From Pseudoalteromonas prydzensis (GTDB lineage Bacteria > Pseudomonadota > Gammaproteobacteria > Enterobacterales > Alteromonadaceae), in the NCBI RefSeq assembly GCF_001661495.1, contig NZ_BDDT01000001.1:496001-560000 (forward strand): a DNA stretch of 64,000 nt, in the 5' to 3' direction. Made by a program: the position numbers and the translations under genes. This document shows positions 19,072-28,777 of the stretch, piece after piece (the first letter of the stretch is position 1; every line of letters begins with the position of its first letter). Under the pieces are notes generated by a model that was not told the origin of the DNA, ran no database searches, and worked only from the letters and a program-made list of their open reading frames with translations.

Positions 19072-19240
19072 CGAATATAATTACATACTAAAGCGCTGAA
19101 TAAGTATTTACACCCGTGATAATTCACTATTAGTTTGCTTTCACGACAATGAATTTAGATTAATTAGTTCTCTTTTCTGCAAGCTGCAAAATGGTTGCTA
19201 TAATTTAATTCGCCAATTGTGTTTTGAGATAGGAACTCGT

Positions 19241-19996
19241 ATGAAGCAAAAATTACTTGCCCCGCTGTTTGCAATAGTATGTGTGTTTAGCAGTTATAGT
19301 TATGCAGATCAGTGGCAGTATAAAATTGAACCTTATTTGATGTTGACGAGTATTGATGGCGATTCAAGTATTGGTACAGTAGACGCACCCTTGGCAGTAG
19401 ATTTTGACACCATTTTAAATAATCTCGATAGCGCCTTTATGCTACGATTTGAAGCGTTTCACCAATCTAATTGGGGAGTCATGGCTGACTGGGCGTATAT
19501 GGATTTAAGTAAGTCGCACCAACAAGCCAAACTCGGTGTATTCAATGCGCGGGTTAGGCAAGGTGTGCTTGAAGTGGCTCTCGCTCATAAACAATCAAGT
19601 CCAAGTGTTGGGCAGTGGATAAATTACGTAGGCCTTCGTCACTGGGACAACACGTATCAATTTAACCTTGACCCAAATAATTTTCCGCAAACCTCGTTAG
19701 TTGATAGAGATGAAGACTGGGTTGATATTATTCTTGGTTTTAAAATTGATAAACCCATCAATAATAACTGGCTATTCAGCTCATCCGGGGATGTGGGTGG
19801 TTTTGGGCTTGCTGCTAAACTAACCGGTAGTTTAAAGGTAGGTGTTAGTTACCATATAAGCGATGAATGGGATGTATCCCTGTTATACAAAGGTACTTAC
19901 GTGGACTATGACACTGGGGATGAAGGAGATAGCAGTTACTTTAGCTACAAAACAATCACCCATGGGCCGATCATCAGTGCCAGTTATCAATTTTAA
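19241..19996 (+). CDS. Outer membrane beta-barrel protein of unknown function
   Basis: About 251 residues with a signal peptide (cleavage after Ser-Tyr-Ala), alternating beta-strand pattern with aromatic girdles, and a C-terminal phenylalanine (Ala-Ser-Tyr-Gln-Phe), as expected for an outer membrane barrel of 8-12 strands. The start at 19241 is chosen because AGGA lies seven bases upstream; the frame extends to 19217 without a ribosome site. It is a single gene. I do not recognise a characterised family. Confidence 0.75.
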   Translation: MKQKLLAPLFAIVCVFSSYSYADQWQYKIEPYLMLTSIDGDSSIGTVDAPLAVDFDTILNNLDSAFMLRFEAFHQSNWGVMADWAYMDLSKSHQQAKLGVFNARVRQGVLEVALAHKQSSPSVGQWINYVGLRHWDNTYQFNLDPNNFPQTSLVDRDEDWVDIILGFKIDKPINNNWLFSSSGDVGGFGLAAKLTGSLKVGVSYHISDEWDVSLLYKGTYVDYDTGDEGDSSYFSYKTITHGPIISASYQF

Positions 19997-20005
19997 CGGT
20001 CAGTA

Positions 20006-20030
20006 AAAAAGTGTCATCGTGACACTTTTT
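20006..20030. terminator. Bidirectional terminator
   Basis: AAAAAGTGTCA/TGACACTTTTT with a three-base loop gives a U-tract on both strands. It covers the stop codon of the leftward methyltransferase gene and lies 9 bp after the outer membrane protein gene. Confidence 0.9.
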
Positions 20031-20523
20031 GCCATTTCATTTTATTATTTGTATCACGGCTTTGAATGATAGTTTTATCAGAACTTTCGACACCGCCAAG
20101 TTTTGCAAGGCGGTCATAGAGCACCACATTACACGTTGCAGCTAAATTCATACAGCCAATAGTTGGAATATATACAACTTCATCACACCAGTTCAGGACA
20201 TCTTTACTGATCGAGCCATCTTCTGGGCCAAAAATATAAAATGCATTTTCAGGATGAACAAACTCAGGTAATGGCGTAGCCCCTTCAATTAATTCAATCA
20301 CCACTACGGTCGCACCTTCAGGCTTAGCTAATGCTAGGTCGGTCACACTCGTTAAAGGAATACGTTGTACTACATTTTTAGTATCAGTATGAAATTTTTG
20401 CGCGTTTAAATACCGCGTACCGGTGAAGAACACTTGCTCAGCGCCATAACATCCAGCGGCACGCAGTACGGCTCCAACATTGCTTGGGCTTTTCGGATTG
20501 ATCAAACCAATTTTTGCTGTCAT
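20014..20523 (-). CDS. SpoU/TrmH-family RNA methyltransferase
   Basis: A 169-residue SPOUT methyltransferase with the three SpoU motifs: Asn-Pro-Lys-Ser-Pro-Ser-Asn-Val-Gly-Ala near the N-terminus, Phe-Gly-Pro-Glu-Asp-Gly in the middle, and Ile-Gly-Cys-Met-Asn-Leu-Ala near the C-terminus. It should 2'-O-methylate tRNA or rRNA using S-adenosylmethionine; the target is unknown. The start at 20523 overlaps the ycgN stop as TAATG, implying translational coupling. The frame extends upstream to 20547. Confidence 0.88.
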   Translation of the reverse strand: MTAKIGLINPKSPSNVGAVLRAAGCYGAEQVFFTGTRYLNAQKFHTDTKNVVQRIPLTSVTDLALAKPEGATVVVIELIEGATPLPEFVHPENAFYIFGPEDGSISKDVLNWCDEVVYIPTIGCMNLAATCNVVLYDRLAKLGGVESSDKTIIQSRDTNNKMKWQKVSR

Positions 20524-21020
20524 TAATCGCAATCCTTCATCGGCCATTGCGCAACATATAAGTCAAAGTCATCAAAATCGACATCACAATCTTTTACCGT
20601 TTTACCTTGCACTGAAATATCAAGCTGATGCATTTTTTCTTTACTACCATTATTAAGTAGCGGATGCCATGAGGCAAGCCCACGCCCTTCATGTAAGCGT
20701 CGATAACTACAACTTGGCGGCATAAAGAAAATACTTGCTAAGTTCTCTTTGGTTAATTTGACACAACTTGGCACCAGGGTTTGACGATTTTCATAATCAC
20801 TACAGCCACAGCTTTGTTCGTCTAAATACTGACAAGCAATACTGGTAAAAAGCAGCTCTTCACCTTCGCGCAGTTGCTCTGTTACAGTAAATTCATCATC
20901 GTATTCACTGTCAATTAATGTATTTAAACAACATTTACCGCAGCCATCACAAATGGCTTCCCATTCATTTTGTGACATTTGCTCGAGTGATTTTTTAAGC
21001 CAAAATTGGTTTTCTAACAT
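20523..21020 (-). CDS. ycgN: YcgN-family cysteine-cluster protein
   Basis: About 165 residues, matching the UPF0260/YcgN family. It carries Cys-Asp-Gly-Cys-Gly-Lys-Cys-Cys and a second Cys set (Cys-Gly-Cys-Ser-Asp-Tyr-Glu-Asn-Arg), characteristic of Fe-S or zinc cluster proteins. I chose Met at 21020, in line with the family N-terminus; the frame extends to 21068. It is translationally coupled to the SpoU methyltransferase gene. Function is not established. Confidence 0.88.
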   Translation of the reverse strand: MLENQFWLKKSLEQMSQNEWEAICDGCGKCCLNTLIDSEYDDEFTVTEQLREGEELLFTSIACQYLDEQSCGCSDYENRQTLVPSCVKLTKENLASIFFMPPSCSYRRLHEGRGLASWHPLLNNGSKEKMHQLDISVQGKTVKDCDVDFDDFDLYVAQWPMKDCD

Positions 21021-21066
21021 AGTTAAACTCAGCGCCCCATTGAGCGCGCATTTTAACGTAATCAAC

Positions 21067-21102
21067 AACGGCGCGCAAAGCCCAATAGCATTACACGCCG
21101 TT
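21067..21102 (-). terminator. Possible terminator after the DUF885 gene
   Basis: AACGGCG and CGCCGTT pair across a 22-nt loop just beyond the DUF885 stop. The tail is not U-rich, so this is a weak call. Confidence 0.35.
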
Positions 21103-21110
21103 TTAACTGC

Positions 21111-22928
21111 TTATTGCTGTTTTTCAACCCAACGTTTGATCTTTGCTTCTAGAATTGGCATTGGCAGTGCGCCATCAATCAATATTTGTGTATGAAACTC
21201 TTTAATATCGAATTTATCGCCCAACACTTGTTTGCAGTAATCGCGCAGTTCTTGAATCTTAAATTGCCCTAACTTGTATGACAGTGCTTGTCCAGGCCAC
21301 GCTATGTAACGTTCAACTTCTGCGGTAACATCACTCAAAGCCATTGAGGAATTAGCAAGCATATAGTCAATCCCTTGCTGACGAGTCCAACCTTTGGCAT
21401 GAAAACCGGTATCAAGTACCAAACGCATAGCGCGTAATTGCTCATCAGATAAACGGCCATACCACATATACGGATCGGTAAATAAGCCCAACTCTTTACC
21501 TAAACTTTCGGCATACAAAGCCCAGCCTTCGGCAAATACAGTGTAACCACCAAATTTACGAAACTCAGGTAATGATTCGACTTCTTGCTGCAAGGCAATT
21601 TGAAAATGATGCCCAGGCGCTGCTTCATGAATAGAGAGTGTTTCGAGTAAAAATTTTGGCTGCGCTTTTAAATTGAAGGTATTGATATAAAAAATACCAG
21701 GTCGAGAGCCATCTGGCGCAGGTGATTGATACGACGCTCCAGCGGCTGATTCAGCTCGAAAATCTTCCACCGCCTTCACAATATAATCAGCTTTTGGCAC
21801 TATGTTAAACAATTTAGGCACACGTGCGTCAATCTTTAACTTTACGGCTTCATAGGCCGCAATTAATTGCTCTGGCGTATCAAAATAAAACTCATCAGAA
21901 TCACGTAAATGAGTGAAAAATTCGCTTAAATCACCTTTAAAGCCTACCGTTTCCTTTACTGTTTTCATCTCATTAAGGATACGCGATACTTCCTTTAGAC
22001 CAATTTCATGAATTTCATCTGCAGATAAACTCAAGGTGGTGTTTTGCTTTATTTGGTATTCATACCATGCCTTACCATTAGGTAAAGCACTGTAGCCGAC
22101 TGTTTCACGACTATTAGGAATATAAGTCGTGGCTAAAAACTCACTCATATTTGCATATGCAGGCACTAGTTGTTCCATGATAAGCGCACTGTACTGCTTA
22201 GTGAGTTGTTGTTTTTGTTCAGCACTAAAATTAGCAGGCAGCTGCTTTATCGGGCTATAAAAAAGTGATTGTTCTGCACTGGTAACTATGTGCGCTTGAA
22301 ACTGTGGTAATAATTTTTCTGCAAGTGGTTTTGGTAATACAATCCCCTGCTCTATACCTTGACGCATTGCCTCTTGCACTGATGATAACCAAGTTACAAA
22401 ACCTTGGGCACGACTGATGAAGTTTTCATAGTCTTGAAAAGTTTCAAATGGTTGCGCGCTTTGTGCTGAGCCAAAGCCAGCAAACGTATTGTGCGCTCCC
22501 GCCATCTGATTGATAGGGAGTAAATAACTTGGAAATTGAAAGCCTTCAATCGTCAGCGCTAAATCCCGTTCGAGTATTTCGTAACTCAATAACGCTTGTC
22601 CCGTTAATTGCTGCTTATTTATACTAGCTAAACGTTGTTGATAATCTTTATAAAAAGCCTGTTGTGTGGCTCTGTTTTGTTCACTGATCGGTGCTATAAA
22701 TTGATTGTTATATTGACTATAACCAATATACGTGGCGAACAACGGGGAAAATTGTAGTGACTCAACAAAATACTGCTCTACCAATGTATTTAGTTGTTGG
22801 TTTGCGCTTTGTGTCGCTTGCGTAGTTGCTGCTGATTGCCTAAGTTCATTGTTATTAGTTGTATTAAAACATCCAGCTAATGCGCTGAGTACACCAGCAA
22901 CAAGCAAGGTTACCTTAAATTTATTCAT
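21111..22928 (-). CDS. DUF885 lipoprotein, putative metallopeptidase-like
   Basis: A 605-residue lipoprotein (lipobox Leu-Ala-Gly-Cys, Cys20) of the DUF885 family. The family signature His-Glu-Ala-Ala-Pro-Gly-His-His is present at about residues 430-438, resembling a zinc-binding motif, with a downstream Glu-Gly-Trp-Ala-Leu-Tyr segment that would supply the third ligand. It is presumably periplasmic or membrane-attached. It is divergent from an exported amidohydrolase gene, and both may handle peptides. Catalysis is inferred from the family. Confidence 0.85.
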   Translation of the reverse strand: MNKFKVTLLVAGVLSALAGCFNTTNNNELRQSAATTQATQSANQQLNTLVEQYFVESLQFSPLFATYIGYSQYNNQFIAPISEQNRATQQAFYKDYQQRLASINKQQLTGQALLSYEILERDLALTIEGFQFPSYLLPINQMAGAHNTFAGFGSAQSAQPFETFQDYENFISRAQGFVTWLSSVQEAMRQGIEQGIVLPKPLAEKLLPQFQAHIVTSAEQSLFYSPIKQLPANFSAEQKQQLTKQYSALIMEQLVPAYANMSEFLATTYIPNSRETVGYSALPNGKAWYEYQIKQNTTLSLSADEIHEIGLKEVSRILNEMKTVKETVGFKGDLSEFFTHLRDSDEFYFDTPEQLIAAYEAVKLKIDARVPKLFNIVPKADYIVKAVEDFRAESAAGASYQSPAPDGSRPGIFYINTFNLKAQPKFLLETLSIHEAAPGHHFQIALQQEVESLPEFRKFGGYTVFAEGWALYAESLGKELGLFTDPYMWYGRLSDEQLRAMRLVLDTGFHAKGWTRQQGIDYMLANSSMALSDVTAEVERYIAWPGQALSYKLGQFKIQELRDYCKQVLGDKFDIKEFHTQILIDGALPMPILEAKIKRWVEKQQ

Positions 22929-23074
22929 AATTTTCCCTGAGTGTAAGTATTGGCAACGATTATGCGATGTTCCTGCCGCTAAATAAAGAAAATGCGATAG
23001 TCAGCGCGTTTTGTTTACAGCCGAAAAACAGCTTGCTACATTGCCATATTAAATAATCAACAAATAGAAAAACA

Positions 23075-24343
23075 ATGAATAAATTATCATTAGCTACTGC
23101 TATCAGCTTAGCATTTGTCAGTGCTTTTAACGCCCATGCAACCACATACATTAGTGCCAAAGCCATGCTTGATGTGAATAATGGCAAGATAATTAATGCT
23201 CCACTGATTCAAATCGATGACGGTATTATTACTAAAATAACGAAAGGTAAAGCACCGCAGCTGCAAACTGGTGATCAGCATATTGAACTACCCGAGCTTA
23301 CGCTTGTGCCGGGCTTAATGGATATGCATGTGCATTTAACCAGCGATCCGACCGTACCGCGCAGCGAGCGCATTGGTCAATCCGTGCCACGCAAAGCAAT
23401 CAAAGCGGCCTATTTTGCCGAAAAAACGTTAATGGCTGGATTTACCACATTACGTAACGTGGGTGCTGAAGGTTACAGTGTTATTGCAGTACGCGATGGT
23501 ATTAATGCTGGTGATATTATTGGCCCGCGTATTTGGGCAGCAGGTCCATCGCTTGGTGTAACAGGTGGCCATTGCGATAATAACCGCCTCCCCCCTGAAA
23601 TGAAATATACCGCTGAAGGTGTTGCCAATGGCCCATGGGCGGTGCGCGAAAAAGTGCGTGAGAACATCAAATACGGTGCCAGTGTCATTAAATTTTGTGC
23701 CACAGGTGGCGTTTTTTCAAAAGGCACAAAAGTAGGTATTCAACAATACAGTCAAGATGAAATGAATGCGATTGTTGATGAAGCCCATATGCGCGGCTTA
23801 ACCGTTGCGGCTCATGCACACGGCACCAGTGGGATTAAAGCAGCGATTGTCGCAGGTGTAGACAGTGTTGAGCATGTTAGTTTTGTTGATGATGAAGCAA
23901 TCAAGCTTGCCAAAGAAAAAGGCACTTGGTTTTCAATGGATATTTATAACACGGAATATACCTTAACCTATGGCGAGCAAAATGGCGTTGCTGAAGAAAA
24001 CCTCGCAAAAGAGCGCCAAGTTTCTAAAAAGCAACGTGATAGCTTTAGCCGCGCAGTAAAAGCGGGCGTAAATATGGTGTTTGGTACCGATGCCGCCATT
24101 TACCCCCATGGTGATAATGCAAAACAGTTTGCTCGGATGGTTGAATTTGGCATGACGCCACTACAGGCAATTCAAGCAGCAACGATCAATGGCGCTAAGC
24201 TGCTAAAAGTTGAAAACCAACTAGGGCAAATTAAAACAGGTTTTGCCGCAGATATCATTGCCGTCAAAGGCAACCCATTACAAGATATTTCTCTTTTAGA
24301 GAATGTTGAATTCGTAATGAAAGCAGGAACAAAGTATAAATAA
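23075..24343 (+). CDS. Exported metal-dependent amidohydrolase
   Basis: A 422-residue amidohydrolase-superfamily enzyme with a signal peptide (cleaved after Ala-His-Ala). Metal ligands are visible: Met-Asp-Met-His-Val-His-Leu near residue 85, a carbamylated-lysine candidate in Val-Ile-Lys-Phe, Ala-His-Ala-His-Gly near 247, Val-Glu-His-Val near 267 and Phe-Gly-Thr-Asp-Ala near 335. The pattern fits the imidazolonepropionase-like/Xaa-Pro dipeptidase subgroup. It should hydrolyse a cyclic amide or dipeptide in the periplasm; the substrate is unknown. Confidence 0.88.
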   Translation: MNKLSLATAISLAFVSAFNAHATTYISAKAMLDVNNGKIINAPLIQIDDGIITKITKGKAPQLQTGDQHIELPELTLVPGLMDMHVHLTSDPTVPRSERIGQSVPRKAIKAAYFAEKTLMAGFTTLRNVGAEGYSVIAVRDGINAGDIIGPRIWAAGPSLGVTGGHCDNNRLPPEMKYTAEGVANGPWAVREKVRENIKYGASVIKFCATGGVFSKGTKVGIQQYSQDEMNAIVDEAHMRGLTVAAHAHGTSGIKAAIVAGVDSVEHVSFVDDEAIKLAKEKGTWFSMDIYNTEYTLTYGEQNGVAEENLAKERQVSKKQRDSFSRAVKAGVNMVFGTDAAIYPHGDNAKQFARMVEFGMTPLQAIQAATINGAKLLKVENQLGQIKTGFAADIIAVKGNPLQDISLLENVEFVMKAGTKYK

Positions 24344-24352
24344 TTATTCGCA

Positions 24353-24367
24353 GGGGGCTTAGCCCCC
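24353..24367 (+). terminator. Terminator-like hairpin after the amidohydrolase
   Basis: GGGGGC-TTA-GCCCCC about 10 nt after the stop. The stem is very stable, but the following bases are only moderately U-rich. Confidence 0.6.
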
Positions 24368-24494
24368 TCACTCATTTTAAGTAGTGACAACACGCCAATG
24401 TAAACCAACAGAAAACAAAAGGTAACAAGCTTGCATAAATTGAAATAATTTGCCCGTTCTAGGTAATTAACACTTGAAATACAAATACAACACA

Positions 24495-24524
24495 TTATCA
24501 TTGCGAAAAACAATTCAATGATAA
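24495..24524 (+). promoter_or_regulatory. Possible Fur-regulated operator
   Basis: TTATCATT and AATGATAA form a perfect inverted repeat 14 bp apart, ending seven bases before the receptor start. The half-sites resemble Fur hexamers, but the spacing differs from a classical 19-bp Fur box, so iron control is only a suggestion. Confidence 0.35.
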
Positions 24525-24530
24525 CATTTT

Positions 24531-26942
24531 ATGACAACCCATAAACTTTCACTACTTACCCTCGCCTGCTTAACGTCTTACAGCTCTTTAGCTGCAGAGC
24601 AAGCTGACATGGAACATATCTCGGTTTACCAAAAACAAAACCATGTTGTACTAAATTCAGGTTTAGCCACTAAGTCTGATATGTCGTTAATGGAAACACC
24701 GGCACCAATCGTGGTGGTTGACCAAGAACTGATAAATTCACAAGGTGTAGATAACTTACAAGATTTAGCCCGTAACATTAGTGGCGTAACGCAAGCCGGA
24801 AATAACTATGGTATTGGTGATAACTTAGTGATCCGTGGCCTTGGTGCAAATTATACTTATGATGGTATGTACGGTGGTGCAGGTTTAGGCAACACCTTTA
24901 ACCCAACTCGCTCACTAACCAATGTGGAAGCCGTAGAAGTACTTAAAGGGCCTGCAACCGGTTTATATGGCATGGGCAGCGCCGGTGGTGTTATAAACCT
25001 AATTGAAAAGAAACCTGAGTTTGAAGCTAAGCACACAGTTCAAGCTGAAGTCGGCCAATGGAACACTTACTCGCTATCGTTTGATAGTACTGACGCGATC
25101 ACAGATAACCTTGCATACAGAGTGAATGCAAAAACCGCACGCAGTGACGGTTACCGTGATTTAAAAGATGACCGTGATGAAATCTACGGCGCATTAAAAT
25201 ATGTAGTTAGTGATCGCCAAAATATTATGATCTCAGCCGCTTATATCAAAGATGCAATTGCAGTTGATTCCATTGGCCACCCTATCCGTATTTATAATGC
25301 AGAATCTGTAGGTGGCAAAACAGCAGATCAAGTAACGGGGGCTGATTTAATCAATGATCCGACCTCAGCGGGGCTGCAATTATCTGCAGAGCAACGTGAA
25401 CAACTGGCTAATTCACTTGCAGCGTCTGATGGCTTAACCCCGTATAAATTTGGTCATCGCGGTATTATCTCACCGATGGCAAAAGATAATGAAGGTGAAG
25501 AGCTACGCTTTAAACTCACTCATAATTATTACTTAACCGATGATTTATTTTTAAATCAACAACTGCAATACCGTAATTATGAGTCAAGTTTTGCCCGTCA
25601 AACCGGTGCATATAACTATGTTTATTGGCAACGCAATGGTGTGATCAATGCAGATCCTCGTGCACCTTTGGTGGTTGATGATGTACTTTATCCATTTGCA
25701 GCACGGCGCCAAGAATATCGCCAAGTAGAGGCCGATGAAAAGTCATGGCAATACTTTGCAGATCTACGTTATGACTTTAGCCTAGGTGACATAGAAAACG
25801 AATTCTTAGTCAATGCAAACTACGAAGACCGTGATATCCGTTTTACGCAATACTCTATTTGGGATAAAGACTATATTCTCAAAGATAAAAATGGCGATGT
25901 AACTTATCAAGGCTCTTTACCTTATATTTTAGATATCCGTAACCCTAATTGGGGTGATGGACAGTTCACTGATTACGATCCGCTAAAAACCAGTAACTAC
26001 AATAAGAAAGTGCAGGCATGGGGCTTAGGGCTGCAACATGTTGCTTATATCAATGACACCTTCACAACTCGTATTGGTGTTGCTTATAACGAAATTACTC
26101 AAAAATATGAACATTTAGGTGTTGATGCCCGTTACCGCGCCAGTGCTGCTGCAGCAACGCCAGAAGCAAGTACCTCAGATAACGGCTTAACCTATAACTT
26201 AGGTGCGACCTACAAACCAAGCGATGATGTTTCTATTTTCATTAATCATTCAAAAGGCCGCACCGCGTATAGCGTTTTAGGCTCTGTTGCAGGCAATGAG
26301 GCCGACCGTGATGACGCTGAGTCACTTAGTACTGACTTAGGGATTAGAATGAAAGGCTTTGACGATCAACTACTCGCCTCGTTAGTGGTATTTGATACCG
26401 CAAGAACTAACTTAGAATATGCCAACCCAGCGTTTGATGACACGAAACCCGATCCAGCAATCCCTGAACGCTTTTTTGATGGTGAAGAAAAAACGAAGGG
26501 TGTTGAGCTTGATTTAAATGCCTATTTAAATGAGCAGTGGAAGGTCAATATCAATGGTGTTTATCAAGATGCACGTGAGCAGAAAAATCCAAATGTGAGC
26601 ACATTTGCTGCACGTCAAAAAGGTGTGCCTTATGTAACAGCAAGCACATGGTTAACATACAGTGCTCAGTGGTTTGAACTAGCCCAGCCACTAAAAATAA
26701 GTGCCGGTGTTAAATACGTGGATGATCGCAGTACAAACTCATCATCATTCGGCATTCCTGATGGTTATGTACCAAGCTATACCATTTATGATGCAGCACT
26801 GAGTTACAACACCGATAAATGGGGTATACAGCTCAACTTAAACAACCTGTTTAATAAAGTGTATTATTCAAAAGCCATGTTTTTGGGTGGTATGCCAGGC
26901 GAAGAACGCAATGCAAAATTAACCTTAAGTTATAAGCTTTAA
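24531..26942 (+). CDS. TonB-dependent siderophore-type receptor
   Basis: An 803-residue receptor with a signal peptide (cleavage near Ser-Leu-Ala-Ala), a TonB-box-like start (Met-Glu-His-Ile-Ser-Val-Tyr), a plug with Asn-Leu-Val-Ile-Arg-Gly-Leu-Gly and Glu-Val-Leu-Lys-Gly-Pro, and a barrel containing Asn-Leu-Phe-Asn-Lys-Val-Tyr-Tyr near the C-terminus, the FhuA/FpvA style. It is single, with no siderophore synthesis or ABC import genes nearby. No clear ribosome site precedes the ATG. Siderophore specificity is inferred from plug features and the Fur-like repeat. Confidence 0.88.
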   Translation: MTTHKLSLLTLACLTSYSSLAAEQADMEHISVYQKQNHVVLNSGLATKSDMSLMETPAPIVVVDQELINSQGVDNLQDLARNISGVTQAGNNYGIGDNLVIRGLGANYTYDGMYGGAGLGNTFNPTRSLTNVEAVEVLKGPATGLYGMGSAGGVINLIEKKPEFEAKHTVQAEVGQWNTYSLSFDSTDAITDNLAYRVNAKTARSDGYRDLKDDRDEIYGALKYVVSDRQNIMISAAYIKDAIAVDSIGHPIRIYNAESVGGKTADQVTGADLINDPTSAGLQLSAEQREQLANSLAASDGLTPYKFGHRGIISPMAKDNEGEELRFKLTHNYYLTDDLFLNQQLQYRNYESSFARQTGAYNYVYWQRNGVINADPRAPLVVDDVLYPFAARRQEYRQVEADEKSWQYFADLRYDFSLGDIENEFLVNANYEDRDIRFTQYSIWDKDYILKDKNGDVTYQGSLPYILDIRNPNWGDGQFTDYDPLKTSNYNKKVQAWGLGLQHVAYINDTFTTRIGVAYNEITQKYEHLGVDARYRASAAAATPEASTSDNGLTYNLGATYKPSDDVSIFINHSKGRTAYSVLGSVAGNEADRDDAESLSTDLGIRMKGFDDQLLASLVVFDTARTNLEYANPAFDDTKPDPAIPERFFDGEEKTKGVELDLNAYLNEQWKVNINGVYQDAREQKNPNVSTFAARQKGVPYVTASTWLTYSAQWFELAQPLKISAGVKYVDDRSTNSSSFGIPDGYVPSYTIYDAALSYNTDKWGIQLNLNNLFNKVYYSKAMFLGGMPGEERNAKLTLSYKL

Positions 26943-26953
26943 AGTAATGAAAT

Positions 26954-26983
26954 AAAGCGCACAAAATGCTTGTGCGCTTTTTT
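26954..26983. terminator. Strong bidirectional terminator
   Basis: An 11-bp stem AAAGCGCACAA/TTGTGCGCTTT with a five-base loop and flanking A- and U-runs, between the convergent TBDR and adhP genes. Confidence 0.92.
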
Positions 26984-26987
26984 ACGT

Positions 26988-27998
26988 TTACATAGTGACG
27001 ACTATACGGCCATTGATCTCACCTTTGAGCATATCGTCAAAAATGTTATTAATATCCTCTAAGTGCTTTTCTTCAATTATTGCTTTAACCTTACCTTGGG
27101 CTGCAAACTCTAAGCATTCTTGTAAGTCTTTACGAGTGCCAACAATAGAACCCACGACTGACACGCCATTTAGCACAGTATCAAAAATAGGCAACGGCAT
27201 ATCCTCTGGGGGTAAACCCACTAATACACACTTGCCACCACGGCGAACACTTTTATATGCTTGCTCAAATCCCGCTTTAGACACCGCAGTACACACCACG
27301 GCATGGGCGCCACCTACTTGCTCAAAAATAGCTTCACTAGGCACGCATTCTTTAAAGTCCAGTGTGATATCAGCACCTAACTCTGTTGCTAGAGCTAGTT
27401 TCTCTTTGCCGGTATCAACCGCAATAACATTTAAGCCCATGGCTTTTGCATATTGCACTGCTAAGTGACCAAGACCACCTACGCCAACAATGGCAACCCA
27501 CTGCCCCGGTTTAGCGCCTGATACTTTTAAAGCCTTATAAGTTGTAACACCAGCACAAAATAACGGCGCGGCCTCTGCAAAACCTAAACCATCAGGAATT
27601 TTAACCACATAATCACCATGCGCTAAGCAATACTCTGCATAACCACCATCAACTGAATAACCGGTATTATGCTGTGAAAGACATAAGGTTTCTTTGCCAT
27701 CTAAACAAAATTCACAATGACCACACGCACTATATAGCCACGGGATACCAACACGATCTCCAACTTGTAAATGAGTGATATGGCTACCCAGTTGTTCGAT
27801 TACTCCTACGCCCTCATGGCCCGGCACTAAGGGCATTTTAGGCTTTACTGGCCAATCACCATGACAGGCATGTAAATCCGTGTGGCACACACCACATGCG
27901 GCAATTTTTACCAGCACATCATTCGCCCCTACAGTTGGGATGGGTAAATCTGTAATTTCTAAACGGCCTTTGTATTGAGTATTAATTGCAGCTTTCAT
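26988..27998 (-). CDS. adhP: Zinc-dependent alcohol dehydrogenase, AdhP type
   Basis: A 336-residue medium-chain dehydrogenase oxidising primary alcohols with NAD. Catalytic zinc ligands are in Cys-Gly-Val-Cys-His-Thr-Asp and Gly-His-Glu-Gly. The structural zinc lobe has four cysteines (Cys-Gly-His-Cys-Glu-Phe-Cys and a later Cys). The NAD loop is Gly-Val-Gly-Gly-Leu-Gly. The start at 27998 is favoured over 28004 because AAGGA lies six bases upstream and the length then equals the usual 336. It is divergent from a GbsR-type regulator that may control it. Confidence 0.92.
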   Translation of the reverse strand: MKAAINTQYKGRLEITDLPIPTVGANDVLVKIAACGVCHTDLHACHGDWPVKPKMPLVPGHEGVGVIEQLGSHITHLQVGDRVGIPWLYSACGHCEFCLDGKETLCLSQHNTGYSVDGGYAEYCLAHGDYVVKIPDGLGFAEAAPLFCAGVTTYKALKVSGAKPGQWVAIVGVGGLGHLAVQYAKAMGLNVIAVDTGKEKLALATELGADITLDFKECVPSEAIFEQVGGAHAVVCTAVSKAGFEQAYKSVRRGGKCVLVGLPPEDMPLPIFDTVLNGVSVVGSIVGTRKDLQECLEFAAQGKVKAIIEEKHLEDINNIFDDMLKGEINGRIVVTM

Positions 27999-28229
27999 AT
28001 TCATTCCTTCGTTGGTGAGGGAGTCTTATCATTAAGAATCGGGGGTATTCACTGTTGTTTAAGATACAACTTACTCTAATATAACTGAGCAAATATTAAT
28101 CTACATCAAACTTTGGTAGTAAAATTTTATGCCTCGGTAGATCTTAATGGTTAATCCTACTCTAAAATCTTGCTATCGCGTTCCAGCGTGCTAGCATAGC
28201 TTTCATTATTTATTGAAACTTGAGCAGCA

Positions 28230-28775
28230 ATGACATTATCAGATAAGAATTTTGCTTTTGTAATGCACTGTGGTGAGATGGGTAGCCGTTGGGGCTTCAA
28301 CCGTACTATAGGGCAAATGTGTGGGCTATTGATCATCACTAAAGAGCCTATGACAGCAAATGAAATAGCCGATGCCTTAAGCATCTCTCGTGGTAATGTC
28401 AGCATGGGGATCAAAGAACTGCAATCGTGGCGTTTGATAAAAGTGCATCATATTCCTGGTGACAGAAAAGAATATTATGCGCCAGCCGGTACTATTTGGG
28501 ATATGGCAAACCGCGTATTCGAGGAACGTAAAAAGCGTGAAATCGACCCTACTCTCAGTTTACTCAGAGATAATTTGCTTGAGCCTGCAACCAACGACGA
28601 TGAAAAGTTTGCCCAACAACAAATGCATGAAATTCATGATCTACTCGAAACTGTCACTAAATGGTCTTCAGAACTACAACGCTTAAGCCCTGAACAACTG
28701 CAAAGCTTAATGAAGCTCGGCTCTGGTATTGGTAAAGTACTCGATTTTAAAGATAAGATATTGAAGAAACCGTAA
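28230..28775 (+). CDS. GbsR/MarR-type transcriptional regulator
   Basis: A 181-residue winged-helix regulator. The HTH spans about residues 40-75 (Ala-Asn-Glu-Ile-Ala-Asp-Ala-Leu-Ser-Ile-Ser), and the opening His-Cys-Gly-Glu-Met-Gly-Ser-Arg-Trp-Gly is typical of the GbsR family, which controls glycine betaine or related genes. It is divergent from adhP across about 230 bp, so local control of adhP is the simplest inference. Immediately after its stop codon begins a heptamer tandem array. Confidence 0.85.
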   Translation: MTLSDKNFAFVMHCGEMGSRWGFNRTIGQMCGLLIITKEPMTANEIADALSISRGNVSMGIKELQSWRLIKVHHIPGDRKEYYAPAGTIWDMANRVFEERKKREIDPTLSLLRDNLLEPATNDDEKFAQQQMHEIHDLLETVTKWSSELQRLSPEQLQSLMKLGSGIGKVLDFKDKILKKP

Positions 28776-28777
28776 AT

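Noticed and set aside
22960..23187. Leftward 75-codon ORF over the amidohydrolase start
   Set aside because: Antisense to a signal peptide; its hydrophobicity is a by-product of that.
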